Source: an uncultured Lachnospiraceae bacterium
GTDB taxonomy: Bacteria > Bacillota > Clostridia > Lachnospirales > Lachnospiraceae
Direction: 5' to 3'
Length of the DNA: 56,750 bases
Assembly: GCA_947630485.1 (NCBI GenBank)
Contig: CANRHU010000012.1
Location: forward strand, 1-56,750
Part shown: piece by piece, positions 42,399 through 51,765 of the stretch
Numbering within the stretch: the first letter of the stretch is position 1
Layout: each line of letters opens with the position of its first letter
Made by a program: the position numbers and the translations under genes
Notes under the pieces: model-generated
What the model was told of the DNA's origin: nothing
Database searches by the model: none
Seen by the model: only the letters and a program-made list of their open reading frames with translations

Positions 42399-44084
42399 AT
42401 GAGAGAACGTGCTAAAAATTTTTTTGGGAGCAGTGAAGGGAAGAACAGCGTATGTGTTATGGTGTGGTTGCTAGAATATGTCCTTCTGGCATGGCTTGTT
42501 ACCTTCCTGCCACAAAAAATAATTGAAATGACTATTTTTATCGGATATGTATTAGCACTTTTTTCGATATATTATTGGGTGGTTTATAGACGGAATATGG
42601 AATTCTGTTTGTATTCTCTTATAATATTAGAAGTAGTTTTGAACGGATTGGATCAGCCTCAAAGATACGAAAGTATCATAAAACTGCCTTTTTGGTCGGC
42701 ATATATTATTTTACTGTTTTACTTTCTTGTAAGGGTATTTTTAATGCAACATATATATGTTCTGCTTCGTGACATATGTTTGGGATTCATGGATTCTGTT
42801 AGGGAAAGAACTGAACAGAAGGCCAGGGAGGTTTTGGAGAAACAGGAAAACCTGAAAGAGATACAGGATAAGAGAGCTGAATATATTAAAAACAGGAGTC
42901 TGATTAGACGTGATTTTTGGAGTTCTGTGAGGAACGGTATAATTGAAACTTTTTATAGTGTAATTGACTTGGGAGTAGCGATATCGCAAGGATTATTCGG
43001 AAGACGAAAGGCGGACGAAGTATCAAAGGAAAAAGGCGAAAGAAATACTTCTGCAAGAGAAAATATGGAAACGGCGGAATCTGTTCAGCAATCTACGGGA
43101 AAAGATAATCCATATGAGATTATACTTGAAAGTGAAGCAGAGAATATTGAAAGAAAAGTAGATAAGACTACCAGAGAAATAGATCCTGATGATAAACAAG
43201 TTAATGGCAAGACTGTATCAAGTAAAGTTACGAGCAGCGATAAAGATCGACAAAGTACAGATGATAGGACTCCATGGTGGTTTTACGCGTCCATGTTTGT
43301 AGTATTTTCTATTTTTATAGCTTTATTTGTTCTATTACTTTGTTATCAATTTGGTAATTTTCCTGTAGGAGAAAATGATGTAGAGGGGGTATACAATTTT
43401 GGATTTCTTAAAAAAGTCGTTCAAAATCTGCAGCAAGTATCCGAGCCGTCTGCTGTGACGGCCAATTTGATTGGTATTGTCCTTATCGATACTGTCGTCC
43501 TCATATTCTTGTTGATTCTAGCGTTCATCGTTTTTATCGTGGTGATTCAGATCCTTAAATCCGGAGTTAAGATGGTAAAGGGTTTGAGAGAAACCTTAAA
43601 GGGTAATGCAAACCCGGATTATTCTAGTACTGTATTTTATGGAATCATTGTCCTTTCTATCAGCTATCTGGTGTTTAGGCTATACCCTTTTAGTGTGGAC
43701 AGTTTTAATGAATTGTTAGTAAGGGGAGATATTTTCATATATCCTATTATGCTGGCGATTCTGATTCCTATCATTACGATGATTATGGATGTAATAAATG
43801 ATCATTTTATACAGGGCTTTTTGAAAGAGGAACGTGCAAAAGAGGTAAAAAAAATATTTAGTGATATTGCCATAGGAACTTTGGTTGCGATACTGACGTA
43901 TATTAAGTTTGTTACAAAAGACTTTTTAATATCGATTCAAGAACTGTCAACAGAAGAGTTTGACTCCAAATCAACAGAAGACGAGGAAGAGCAAGATGCT
44001 GAAAACAGTGACAATAATAGCGGTAATCTTGATTGCAATAAACTTGATATGGGTGACGTTGAGACAGGAGGAACAGAAGAGTGA
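42399..44084 (+). CDS. Unrecognised membrane protein with acidic tail
   Basis: A 561-residue membrane protein I cannot assign. Three or four helices lie in the first 130 residues, then a charged cytoplasmic stretch (about 135-290, rich in Lys/Glu/Ser). Further helices follow at about 292-312, 358-392, 408-425 and 445-465. The last 45 residues are strongly acidic (SKSTEDEEEQDAEN). Its 3' end overlaps the next gene by 89 nt in another frame, so the two are probably co-translated. A role in envelope assembly or signalling is possible but not shown. Confidence 0.65.
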   Translation: MRERAKNFFGSSEGKNSVCVMVWLLEYVLLAWLVTFLPQKIIEMTIFIGYVLALFSIYYWVVYRRNMEFCLYSLIILEVVLNGLDQPQRYESIIKLPFWSAYIILLFYFLVRVFLMQHIYVLLRDICLGFMDSVRERTEQKAREVLEKQENLKEIQDKRAEYIKNRSLIRRDFWSSVRNGIIETFYSVIDLGVAISQGLFGRRKADEVSKEKGERNTSARENMETAESVQQSTGKDNPYEIILESEAENIERKVDKTTREIDPDDKQVNGKTVSSKVTSSDKDRQSTDDRTPWWFYASMFVVFSIFIALFVLLLCYQFGNFPVGENDVEGVYNFGFLKKVVQNLQQVSEPSAVTANLIGIVLIDTVVLIFLLILAFIVFIVVIQILKSGVKMVKGLRETLKGNANPDYSSTVFYGIIVLSISYLVFRLYPFSVDSFNELLVRGDIFIYPIMLAILIPIITMIMDVINDHFIQGFLKEERAKEVKKIFSDIAIGTLVAILTYIKFVTKDFLISIQELSTEEFDSKSTEDEEEQDAENSDNNSGNLDCNKLDMGDVETGGTEE

Positions 44085-45744
44085 GTTGGACTCTCGAAAA
44101 GTAACTTCACTACGCAAGCTTTTTACCTCAACAGGGCTATCAACAGCGTTGCTTTCTTTTGTAACCACAATGCATGGACTGCAGCTGTATATTTTTCAGG
44201 ATAATTTTATATCTGCATTTGTTCTGTCTGGCGCTGTTCAAGGGGCGCTTTTTGCTATCAGTACAAATTTTTATGGAATTATAAACAAGTTTTCAGGGAA
44301 ACTTTCAAAAGGGACTTTCATGATGATTTGGTTATTGCTTCTGCTCTTTTCCAGTGGTTTTAGTTATGTGGGTATCAGCGGGACAGCTTATTCAGAAGAG
44401 GCTTTCAGGGGGGATGCAGAGCAGGTAATGCTTCAGTATTGCTTAAATACTGATTATGAACTCCTTGAATATGTCGGTGGATTAGAAAAGGAATATCAGG
44501 ATAAAATGTACGTTTATTTAAATACATTGAACGGTGGTGAGAACGGATTTGTCGTGTCTGAACAGGATAGACAAATCTTGGAGGCAGAAAAGAAACAATT
44601 GCAAGATTATCAAGAGATATCTTCGATAACTACAGCGGATGGGATAGATGTGGATATTTCTGAAATTAGCGATATTCTGAATACAGATATGCTTCGTATT
44701 TACATTGATTCTATTTTATCAGGACAATATGGGAATGATTTGGAAACCTATAAAGGAAAGCTTCGTGAAGTAATAGATAATGCGGAGGATGTAAAGGATA
44801 ATCTTGATGAGCAATATGAGCATGAGATTAAATTGATATCAGGTGATCCGGATTCTGAGAAAGAAGAGGCAAAAGTAGGGTATAATGGGCGACTATATCA
44901 GTTCCATGACCTAAGCAATCCCAATTATCTTGATTTAAAGGATAGGTTAGAAAAGGCTGAGGAGAATAGAGATACTTATAAAGAATTGAGAGATATCCTT
45001 GATAAATATATTAACTATCTGAAAGAATGCGAAAGTTTCATAGAAAAAGACTTCGAGAAAGGGGCTGAAAATGCGATATATCAGGATACAAATCGGCTCA
45101 GAGAAGTATTTAATATGGATGATATAAATACAGATTTAGTTATGTCATTATCCGAAGAAATCTATAATAAATTGGTTGAGAATAATACGCCAGCGACGGA
45201 TCCTAAAATCTCGGAGTATGTTAGTTTTAGGAGTGCGGTAAAAGGCTATGAAAATATCATTGATCAGAAGGAAAGGTTGGATAGTGAAATAGCAATTCTA
45301 AGTGAATATAGCAGTGAGCTGTTGTTACAAAATAAGGAAAATGTGAATATGCAGTCGGATAAAGATGTAGCTTTGGATACGGCGACAAATATGGATACAT
45401 CATGGAGAAAAGAATGGGGTGATCATCTATTCCAAATTCAGTCGGTATTGCAGCATCTCCCTGAAAAATCTGAAAGAAATCTTCAGATGCCCAAGGAAAA
45501 ATCAGAGTATCTTGAGGAGTTATTTGATAGAAGAAGGTTGTATTTGACAGACATAAATGAATTTGACAAGGCATGGTCGCTCCTTTTTTCTGGTTTCCAT
45601 CCAAAAAAGAACAAACTAATGCTGTATGTTTCGGTAATCATTGCCTTTGGGCTTGATCTGATTTCCTTTGCTATGGGGTGTATTCTTTCAGTGTTGAAAG
45701 TAGAGGAGAAGAGAAACGCGGAACAGGTTTCTGCGAAGGAATGA
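43996..45744 (+). CDS. Unrecognised membrane-anchored protein with long coiled-coil domain
   Basis: A 582-residue protein. Three or four hydrophobic helices lie in residues 1-135 (MLKTVTIIAVILIAINLIWV first), then about 400 residues of charged, helical, coiled-coil-like sequence. A C-terminal helix (LYVSVIIAFGLDLISFAMGC) and a short charged tail follow. The central portion would be extracytoplasmic or cytoplasmic depending on helix count. No enzymatic motif is visible. ATG 43996 with GAGGAAGAG upstream is preferred to the open frame from 43960. It overlaps the preceding unknown membrane gene, and the two probably form one complex. Confidence 0.65.
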   Translation: MLKTVTIIAVILIAINLIWVTLRQEEQKSELDSRKVTSLRKLFTSTGLSTALLSFVTTMHGLQLYIFQDNFISAFVLSGAVQGALFAISTNFYGIINKFSGKLSKGTFMMIWLLLLLFSSGFSYVGISGTAYSEEAFRGDAEQVMLQYCLNTDYELLEYVGGLEKEYQDKMYVYLNTLNGGENGFVVSEQDRQILEAEKKQLQDYQEISSITTADGIDVDISEISDILNTDMLRIYIDSILSGQYGNDLETYKGKLREVIDNAEDVKDNLDEQYEHEIKLISGDPDSEKEEAKVGYNGRLYQFHDLSNPNYLDLKDRLEKAEENRDTYKELRDILDKYINYLKECESFIEKDFEKGAENAIYQDTNRLREVFNMDDINTDLVMSLSEEIYNKLVENNTPATDPKISEYVSFRSAVKGYENIIDQKERLDSEIAILSEYSSELLLQNKENVNMQSDKDVALDTATNMDTSWRKEWGDHLFQIQSVLQHLPEKSERNLQMPKEKSEYLEELFDRRRLYLTDINEFDKAWSLLFSGFHPKKNKLMLYVSVIIAFGLDLISFAMGCILSVLKVEEKRNAEQVSAKE

Positions 45745-45834
45745 CTAATCTGCAAAAGGTGTATTTTATATTATACAATAAAAACATCTAGGTAATAATG
45801 ACGAAAGTCATCCACACAGATAAGTCGGTATATT

Positions 45835-45863
45835 TTGACATGTGAGTTCTATGAATTTGTTAT
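45835..45863 (+). promoter_or_regulatory. Candidate promoter ahead of accessory region
   Basis: TTGACA at 45835-45840 (6/6) and TGTTAT at 45858-45863 (4/6) with a 17-nt spacer, about 80 nt before the nuclease-family gene. The 202-nt gap 45745-45946 has no clear terminator. This would start a transcription unit separate from the LoaP-controlled run. Confidence 0.4.
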
Positions 45864-45946
45864 TAGTAATTAAAAATTGTAGTAGGACTAACTGATATTA
45901 CAAGTGCTTGTTTGAGGACGGTGAAAATACGGCTGAATGATAAATT

Positions 45947-46744
45947 ATGAAATATTTATTCTGGAATACGCATAATAACATTGATATCAATCAGATCTTG
46001 TGCGACATGATTGTCGAAAACAGCATTTCGGTTGTATTATTAGCGGAATACGTTGCGGACATAGGGGATCTTATTGAACAGCTCAGCCTGAAAGCGGTCC
46101 CAATGCAGAAGTGCCTTACAACAGGCTGTGAAAGGATTACTATTATGTGCAGACGCGGACTTAACATGGAGCCCGGCCAGCAGTGGGATCATGCTTCCAT
46201 ACAGATCGTTGAAAATAATATTATACTGTGCTGTGTGCATTTGAACAGCCGGATTTTCTCCGGGCATGAGGCCAAAAGGGAGATATACATAGAGCAGATC
46301 GTAAGAGAAATACTGAAACTTGAAGAGACGCAGAGTAAGCGAAACACAGTGATCGCCGGGGATTTTAATATTAATCCATACGAAAGCAGTTGTGTCAATG
46401 CAAGGTACTTCCATGGGATACCGGTTTATGAAGAATCCAGAAGGGAATCAAGAGATGTTGCCGGGCAGGAGTATTATATGTTTTATAATCCGATGTGGAA
46501 TTTCCTTGGGGATTTCCATGAACCATATGGGACGTATTATTGTAATACCGGGGACGCTGTAAATCCGTATTGGAATATTTACGATCAGGTGCTTATAAGG
46601 CCCGCCCTGCGGAAGAGATTTGCAGATGAGGAATTGAGGGTGTTGACAGGGACGGAACGTATATCTTTGCTGGACGTAAACAGACATCCTGACCGCAGCA
46701 TCAGTGACCATCTGCCTATTATGTTTGAGATTAAAGAGGAGTGA
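45947..46744 (+). CDS. Endonuclease/exonuclease/phosphatase family protein
   Basis: A 265-residue EEP-superfamily protein. The core motifs are present in order: FWNTHNN at the start, the VHLNSRI strand, AGDFNINPYE at about residues 137-146, DQVLIRP near 210, and the final SDHLPIMFEI. These residues bind divalent metal and cleave phosphodiesters in DNase I-like enzymes. The usual early metal Glu is probably in VLLAEYV. Substrate could be nucleic acid or another phosphoester. It sits 6 nt upstream of a broken gene and in a neighbourhood with defence-type genes. Confidence 0.8.
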   Translation: MKYLFWNTHNNIDINQILCDMIVENSISVVLLAEYVADIGDLIEQLSLKAVPMQKCLTTGCERITIMCRRGLNMEPGQQWDHASIQIVENNIILCCVHLNSRIFSGHEAKREIYIEQIVREILKLEETQSKRNTVIAGDFNINPYESSCVNARYFHGIPVYEESRRESRDVAGQEYYMFYNPMWNFLGDFHEPYGTYYCNTGDAVNPYWNIYDQVLIRPALRKRFADEELRVLTGTERISLLDVNRHPDRSISDHLPIMFEIKEE

Positions 46745-46750
46745 AGCATT

Positions 46751-47326
46751 ATGGATAGGAAGCTTAATATCGCTGACAAACTGGATTTCTCTGAAATTGA
46801 TTTAACGGAACCGGATAAGGTTATAGAAGACATTTTAGGGCAGTTAAACGAGGAAACGCAGGGAATTGTAACAGGGGAGATATCTGCTTATAACGGCCCG
46901 GTTATGTCATATACCACAATAGTTGGCTCAATAGGAAACGTTATTGGCAGCCTTACTCAGGAAAAGCATGTTGATATTCAGGATGATTTGGGTAAGAGGG
47001 GAGTTGAGATTAAAAAATTTGAGTGTTCTCTTTATACAGCAGCGTATACAAAATACCGTTATCGGATGTTTTTTATGCAATAGGGGATTGCACACTACCC
47101 GGTACAATTCATCCTGGAGGAGAGTATTGCACATTCGATAGGTGGTAATGGGGCAAGCTATATTTTTACCTGCAATAGACGTGAAGAGGTAGAAGACCTG
47201 ATATTTAAGATCCTGTATTCTAAAAAAGTCATAGGAGTGATGCAGGAGTTGATCAGAATCGATCAGGCCAAAAAGGAAAGTGCGGAATCGGCCCAGATAC
47301 TTGATACATCTGCAGAAGATGAATGA
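46751..47326 (+). pseudogene. Hypothetical gene interrupted by an in-frame amber codon
   Basis: The frame starting at ATG 46751 runs 110 codons to a TAG at 47081-47083, then continues in the same frame without another stop to TGA at 47324-47326 (191 codons in all). The downstream part reads like real protein (GIAHYPVQFILEE next to the stop, then NRREEVEDLIFKILYSKKV). The upstream stretch ends in YRYRMFFMQ, and the two parts join smoothly if the TAG replaces one residue. The simplest reading is a nonsense mutation in a conserved hypothetical protein of unknown function; programmed read-through or sequencing error are alternatives. Confidence 0.7.
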
Positions 47327-47455
47327 GCCTGCTGCTTCCCGAAAACCATATACGCATCGCAGCAGAGCACGTGGCGGTCTGCAGCGTTGGAAAGAGCGAG
47401 ATATATGAATCTGCAAGGGAATGAATAGGATCCAGTCAGAAAGCGGAGGATTTTG

Positions 47456-47878
47456 ATGGAATACCAGGTATATGAGAATGAATGCAATAAAATAAGGGAG
47501 ACCAACGCCGGTCTCCTTGAACTGTTTGAAAAGAACCTGACCGCCCAGGGGCTATCGGGGAGAACCATCCGCAGACACATGTCCAATGCGGATATCTATA
47601 TCAATGATTTCCTGCTCCACTACGACATTCATCCGATGGAGGACGGTGTACATATGCTTAACGGATATCTGGGCGACTTTTTTATCCGAAAGGATCTTTC
47701 GTCAACTCCCGGCGCGATCAGAACTGCCGCAGCCAGTATCAAAAAGTTTTATCGATGCATGCTTGAGCATGGAAAGATAAAAAAGGAAGACTATGACCGT
47801 CTATGCTGGGAAATCCACGATGAAATGGAATTATGGCAGGAGGAATGTGCTGCGTTCAATGCCTTTGAGGGAGAATAG
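47456..47878 (+). CDS. Integrase SAM-like (core-binding) domain protein without catalytic domain
   Basis: A 140-residue protein resembling only the N-terminal core-binding domain of tyrosine recombinases: LFEKNLTAQGLSGRTIRRH, YINDFLLHY and AASIKKFYRCMLEHG fit the four-helix SAM-like fold. No Arg-His-Arg-Tyr catalytic region follows, and the gene ends with a proper stop, so it is a stand-alone DNA-binding protein or a remnant. ATG 47456 is chosen over TTG 47453. It precedes the Kiwa-like pair by about 40 nt. Confidence 0.65.
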   Translation: MEYQVYENECNKIRETNAGLLELFEKNLTAQGLSGRTIRRHMSNADIYINDFLLHYDIHPMEDGVHMLNGYLGDFFIRKDLSSTPGAIRTAAASIKKFYRCMLEHGKIKKEDYDRLCWEIHDEMELWQEECAAFNAFEGE

Positions 47879-47919
47879 GGATCTCCTTTAGGGCGGCTGT
47901 AACGGGGGAAAGGAAAGCT

Positions 47920-48561
47920 ATGGATATAAGGTTCAGATGGAATATGTTCATCACATCGTTTCTTCCCCTGTGGGCAGCGATCGTTATTTCCGATCTATAT
48001 GACATATCCGGATATATCATATGCAGATGGGGACGTCTGAGAGCCCCCTCTTTCGATTTCCGGGAAGCGGTCGGCCGTTTTATATGTATCAATGGGCTGA
48101 TGGTAGGAACCGTCGTGGTGGTTACGATTGTAGTCATTGCAAGCATATGGGATCTGAACCGGTTTCTTAAGACAAAGGAATCGGAAGAGACGCCGCCGAT
48201 CGGAATACTGAGACGTGTGCGGAAAGCGAATAAGCTCTCCGCTGAATACCTTATAGCCTATATTCTTCCAATGGTGGCATTTGATTTCGCGGAGCTCAGG
48301 GGAGTTATCCTTTTTCTGCTCTACTTTGGTGTATTGGCCTTTTTGTGTATAAGAAACAGCAACATCTATACCAATATTTATCTGGAATTGGTGAAGAAAT
48401 ACCGCATGTACGAATGTGACGTGGAATGTACGATAGGCAGTAAAAATCATGTCTATGAAAACAGCCTGGTCATCAGCCGAAGGGATCTGACGGCCAGGGT
48501 CAACGGTGAGATCTGTTATTGGGATTTTGAGAATGATATCTATCTGGATTTAGAGAAGTAA
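47920..48561 (+). CDS. kwaA: KwaA-like four-helix membrane protein (probable Kiwa defence)
   Basis: A 213-residue membrane protein with four helices at about residues 8-27, 52-76, 107-122 and 126-145, followed by a cytoplasmic tail of about 65 residues ending VNGEICYWDFENDIYLDLE. By itself it is not diagnostic. The size, helix number and position immediately upstream of a DUF4868-like gene match KwaA, the membrane sensor of the Kiwa anti-phage system. KwaA forms a membrane complex with KwaB that responds to phage infection and limits phage DNA activity. The assignment depends on the neighbour. Confidence 0.55.
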   Translation: MDIRFRWNMFITSFLPLWAAIVISDLYDISGYIICRWGRLRAPSFDFREAVGRFICINGLMVGTVVVVTIVVIASIWDLNRFLKTKESEETPPIGILRRVRKANKLSAEYLIAYILPMVAFDFAELRGVILFLLYFGVLAFLCIRNSNIYTNIYLELVKKYRMYECDVECTIGSKNHVYENSLVISRRDLTARVNGEICYWDFENDIYLDLEK

Positions 48562-48610
48562 CCTGTAAATCAGGGGTCCGGATTCCAAAGATGAGAGGAG
48601 TGAGGAACGG

Positions 48611-49540
48611 ATGGATAAAGATCAGCTGCAGTCCTGTATTGAGAAGGCCGATACGCGGACGCATACATGGAATCTTTACTTTTTTAAAATTGACCGCAGG
48701 AGCAGTAATCCATATACTGTCCATAAGGTCAGGTTTAGTAATCGAAATTATCTCTCCAGCTATGTACAGGCGTTAGTGAAAACCATCGGCGGGTACCAGA
48801 TGAAAAGAGTCGATGAAGTGAGGGATTATACCGGGGAGAACTCCAGGGTGGCGTGTGACAGACTGGATCTGAAGGGGGAACTTGTAGGAGGCTGCTGGGA
48901 TATTTTTGAAGATGACCTTGTACACGCTTCACCAGAGAAGATCCGGGGGAAATATAATGGATATGCGCTGGTTGCAACCCCAAGGACAGAAGAATACACA
49001 GCCATGACAATGGTGAAGATGGCGAATCCCGTGATCGAATTATCAGATAAACGGAGTTCCGTTTTCCGCTTCAATGAGGATGACGAGCTGGATATGATGA
49101 GCGACTGTTTCTGCAGACTGTATATGGATGTTGACATGATCGTCATTGAGGGCTATGCGTATGCATTCAATTTGAAAGTGGAGACATTTTTCAACCTGGA
49201 GAAGACAATGCAGAAGATCAAGGACCGCGCAATCAGCAGACTGGGCGCATATGGGGCTTTTTCAGATGAGGAGCAGTTTTACCAGTATGCAAGGTCGTAT
49301 TCGTCGCCGCGGACATTCCTTACGTTCCATAATGAACGGGCAATGAAGCTGTCCAACCGGAATGGGAGAAAACAGGTGGCGGATTTATTGAAACTGAAAT
49401 TGGATGGAAAGGACAGGCTTTGTTTTGATAAAAAGGACGACGTGTCTCTGCTGATAAAATATATCTGCTTTAAGATCTTCAAAGATGATGAAACGAAGGG
49501 GCTTCTGGAGGCTACAAATGTGAATAAGGTGGTCCGATAA
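48611..49540 (+). CDS. kwaB: DUF4868 / KwaB-like protein (probable Kiwa defence)
   Basis: A 309-residue soluble protein. The C-terminal half shows the DUF4868 pattern: VFRFNEDDELDMM, DMIVIEGYAYAFNLKVETFF with the NLEKTM helix, then KDDVSLLIKYICFKIFKDDE and a final TNVNKVV strand. DUF4868 is the domain of KwaB, the DNA-binding effector partner of KwaA in Kiwa. The preceding four-helix membrane gene, 49 nt upstream, completes the pair. The start ATG 48611 has GAGGAG upstream. Identification is by remembered pattern, not an alignment. Confidence 0.6.
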   Translation: MDKDQLQSCIEKADTRTHTWNLYFFKIDRRSSNPYTVHKVRFSNRNYLSSYVQALVKTIGGYQMKRVDEVRDYTGENSRVACDRLDLKGELVGGCWDIFEDDLVHASPEKIRGKYNGYALVATPRTEEYTAMTMVKMANPVIELSDKRSSVFRFNEDDELDMMSDCFCRLYMDVDMIVIEGYAYAFNLKVETFFNLEKTMQKIKDRAISRLGAYGAFSDEEQFYQYARSYSSPRTFLTFHNERAMKLSNRNGRKQVADLLKLKLDGKDRLCFDKKDDVSLLIKYICFKIFKDDETKGLLEATNVNKVVR

Positions 49541-49611
49541 GTGAGAAAAATTGAGAGCCCTGTGTTACAATCTGTGGAGAGATATCTATTTTGAAAGAGG
49601 ACTATGATATC

Positions 49612-50703
49612 ATGAAAAGTATACTCATCCGTTATGCAGACAGCCAATACGCGGATTCTTACAGGAACGGCGATCTGTATATGTCATCCTTATCAACTTT
49701 TCGGGACTTTAAGAAAGGCCTTATTAAGTATGAGGATGTTATTTCCGGGAAAGTGACGAAGGAAGATATTGAAAAAGCGAAGGCTTTCCGGGAGATGAAC
49801 CAGCAGGATTTCCAGGAAGGGGTATCGTCGCAGGTCCCGCGGGAATGTGCCAGGAAGTTCCTGCCGCATGATTTTGCGGATGCCCTGAAGTTTGACGTGC
49901 GGTTCCGTCTGGAAGCTTATGATTTCTGTAACCTTCTCTGCTTCTTCCGCGTGGACTGTATGGATACGAAAGAAAAGGTACTGCTGGATGAAGATAATAT
50001 AGCCAATATAATAAATTCAAGAGGACGCAGCATCAGTGCGGAGCAGATCCGGGGAATGTCGCCGGAAGAATTTTATCAGCTGTTGGATACCTTCTTCCCG
50101 TTGAATCCCCAATTGTCGTCGAGCCAGGTCCATGTCATCCATCTGCCGGACAGCCGGATGGACTCCTTTGGGGATATGGCTGTACTGATCGAAGATGAGG
50201 AAGAATTTATCAGCAGGGTTATCCGGGCCGTAAGACGTCAGGGCGGGGATGTTATCACGGGTGATATACGGTATCACCAGATCCAGGACCGCTCCAATCC
50301 GGAAGGGCTGCAGATGTCGCATCATGTATCACTGATAACATCGGGAGACAGCGGTATATTTGACATGAAGGAGCTGACGAAAGGGTGCCCAGATATCATC
50401 TGGTATGGATGCCTGGATAAGTATACGATATTTGAAAACCAGAAAGAATGGCGTGTGTGCTGGCTCCCGGAAGAAAAGAACCGCGAGGCGAAGATACTCC
50501 ATGTAGGGTGCCTGGACGATATCATTGAACTGGTTCCGAGGGAGAAGCTGAGAGGGCGGCTTATGGAAATGAATCCGGGCTATTTCCCCGGCTATGTCAG
50601 TCAGCCCAGAATGAATTTCAAAGGGACTATGAGCTATGGACAGTTTCGGCGAAAGATAGAACGTATTGATGGGAAGTGCAGGATGATAATGGAAATAGGG
50701 TAG
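49612..50703 (+). CDS. Hypothetical 363-residue protein (weak DUF2971-like features)
   Basis: Soluble protein. The N-terminus (ILIRYADSQYADSYRNGDLYMSS, a stretch of small repeats of Tyr/Ala/Asp) and the later QKEWRVCWLPEE recall DUF2971-type proteins. These also open with a short strand plus a pronounced LYMSS-like turn and carry an E-W-R motif late. I would not assign function. It follows the KwaB-like gene by about 70 nt on the same strand and ends just before a terminator, so it could be a third gene of the defence unit. ATG 49612 is used; TTG 49591 is an alternative. Confidence 0.6.
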   Translation: MKSILIRYADSQYADSYRNGDLYMSSLSTFRDFKKGLIKYEDVISGKVTKEDIEKAKAFREMNQQDFQEGVSSQVPRECARKFLPHDFADALKFDVRFRLEAYDFCNLLCFFRVDCMDTKEKVLLDEDNIANIINSRGRSISAEQIRGMSPEEFYQLLDTFFPLNPQLSSSQVHVIHLPDSRMDSFGDMAVLIEDEEEFISRVIRAVRRQGGDVITGDIRYHQIQDRSNPEGLQMSHHVSLITSGDSGIFDMKELTKGCPDIIWYGCLDKYTIFENQKEWRVCWLPEEKNREAKILHVGCLDDIIELVPREKLRGRLMEMNPGYFPGYVSQPRMNFKGTMSYGQFRRKIERIDGKCRMIMEIG

Positions 50704-50728
50704 ATATTATGTATATAGGATATCATTG

Positions 50729-50778
50729 AGCCGGATGAAGGACTGCAGAAAACTCTGCCTCCTGAATCCGGCTTCTTT
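50729..50778 (+). terminator. Intrinsic terminator after the defence-type genes
   Basis: AGCCGGAT (50729-50736) pairs with ATCCGGCT (50766-50773), with an inner GCAG/CTGC stem, followed by TCTTTG. It lies 26 nt after the stop of the 363-aa gene and closes that transcription unit. Confidence 0.75.
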
Positions 50779-50858
50779 GTACCACAAATATTTAGATTGT
50801 TACGGTTTGAAATTTATACTGATGCAGGCATATGTGTTTTCAGAAAGGAAGTTTCAGA

Positions 50859-51587
50859 ATGAATCCGAAAAAGCATCCGGATTATGATCCGGTGGCGCTG
50901 TCGAAAGAGATGATAACCCAAATGGCGGAAGCGTTTGGGAGATATGATGACCGAAAGGGCCGAGCTCGGCAGCGTATGACCCTGAATGAAGCAGCTGCTC
51001 TGTTTGGTATCACATCCCTGAAAGCGAGAAAGATCCTTATCACTGCGGGGGTATATTCTACTGCTGTTTCGCGGGAGGTTCAGGATCTGTACAGGAACGG
51101 GAGAAGGGTCGCGGAGATCGGGCGTATGCTGAATTTGAGCAGGGCCTCCGTCCATTCTTATCTGCCGTATTCAAAGATGATCTATAAGATGGACCGTCTT
51201 TCGACGACAGCGGAAAGAGAACTGCTGTACCGGAAACGGAAGAAGGCGAAGGCGGCCCTCGCACATGCGGTGACGGAGGAGAATCTCTGGAGCGCCCTGG
51301 AGATTTTTCAGCAGTATCCTTTTCATTTGACGCAGGCGACAGACGAGACAGGGAACATGAAATTCACTTATCGCCTGTCTGTATCGGCAGCGGGAAGTGC
51401 TGGAGCAAGCCTAGTCCTGGAACCGGATGGAATGACGATATCTATGAAAGAGATCTTTATGGTTTTCGACAGAATCTTGAGATTGCAGGACATGACAGGG
51501 AACCCGGGTCAGCTTGGAATACCAAATGACAGTTACTTGTACGCGATACTGATGGGGATTGGATTGATCCATCGTGAAGGAGTATAA
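50859..51587 (+). CDS. Helix-turn-helix protein of unknown role
   Basis: A 242-residue protein. Two HTH-like stretches are visible: TLNEAAALFGITSLKARKIL (about residues 41-60) and a resolvase/sigma-4-like VAEIGRMLNLSRASVHSYLP (about 85-104). The C-terminal half is an unrecognised domain (FHLTQATDETG, IPNDSYLYAILMGIGLI). It is likely a DNA-binding regulator; target unknown. ATG 50859 with AAGGAAG upstream is preferred to the frame opening at 50832. Confidence 0.7.
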   Translation: MNPKKHPDYDPVALSKEMITQMAEAFGRYDDRKGRARQRMTLNEAAALFGITSLKARKILITAGVYSTAVSREVQDLYRNGRRVAEIGRMLNLSRASVHSYLPYSKMIYKMDRLSTTAERELLYRKRKKAKAALAHAVTEENLWSALEIFQQYPFHLTQATDETGNMKFTYRLSVSAAGSAGASLVLEPDGMTISMKEIFMVFDRILRLQDMTGNPGQLGIPNDSYLYAILMGIGLIHREGV

Positions 51588-51765
51588 ATCCGGTGATGCG
51601 ATTTACTGACCGGCTTTTCATTCGAAGTTGGTCGATGTAAAACAGGGGTGAACAGAGTAAATTTATCCCCTTGCGGTTTCCCGGCATTTCCGATATACTG
51701 AATATAGAGGTTGTGTGCGCGTAAGATGTTCAGATATGTCAGAACGGGAAGGAGGATGGGAAGCT

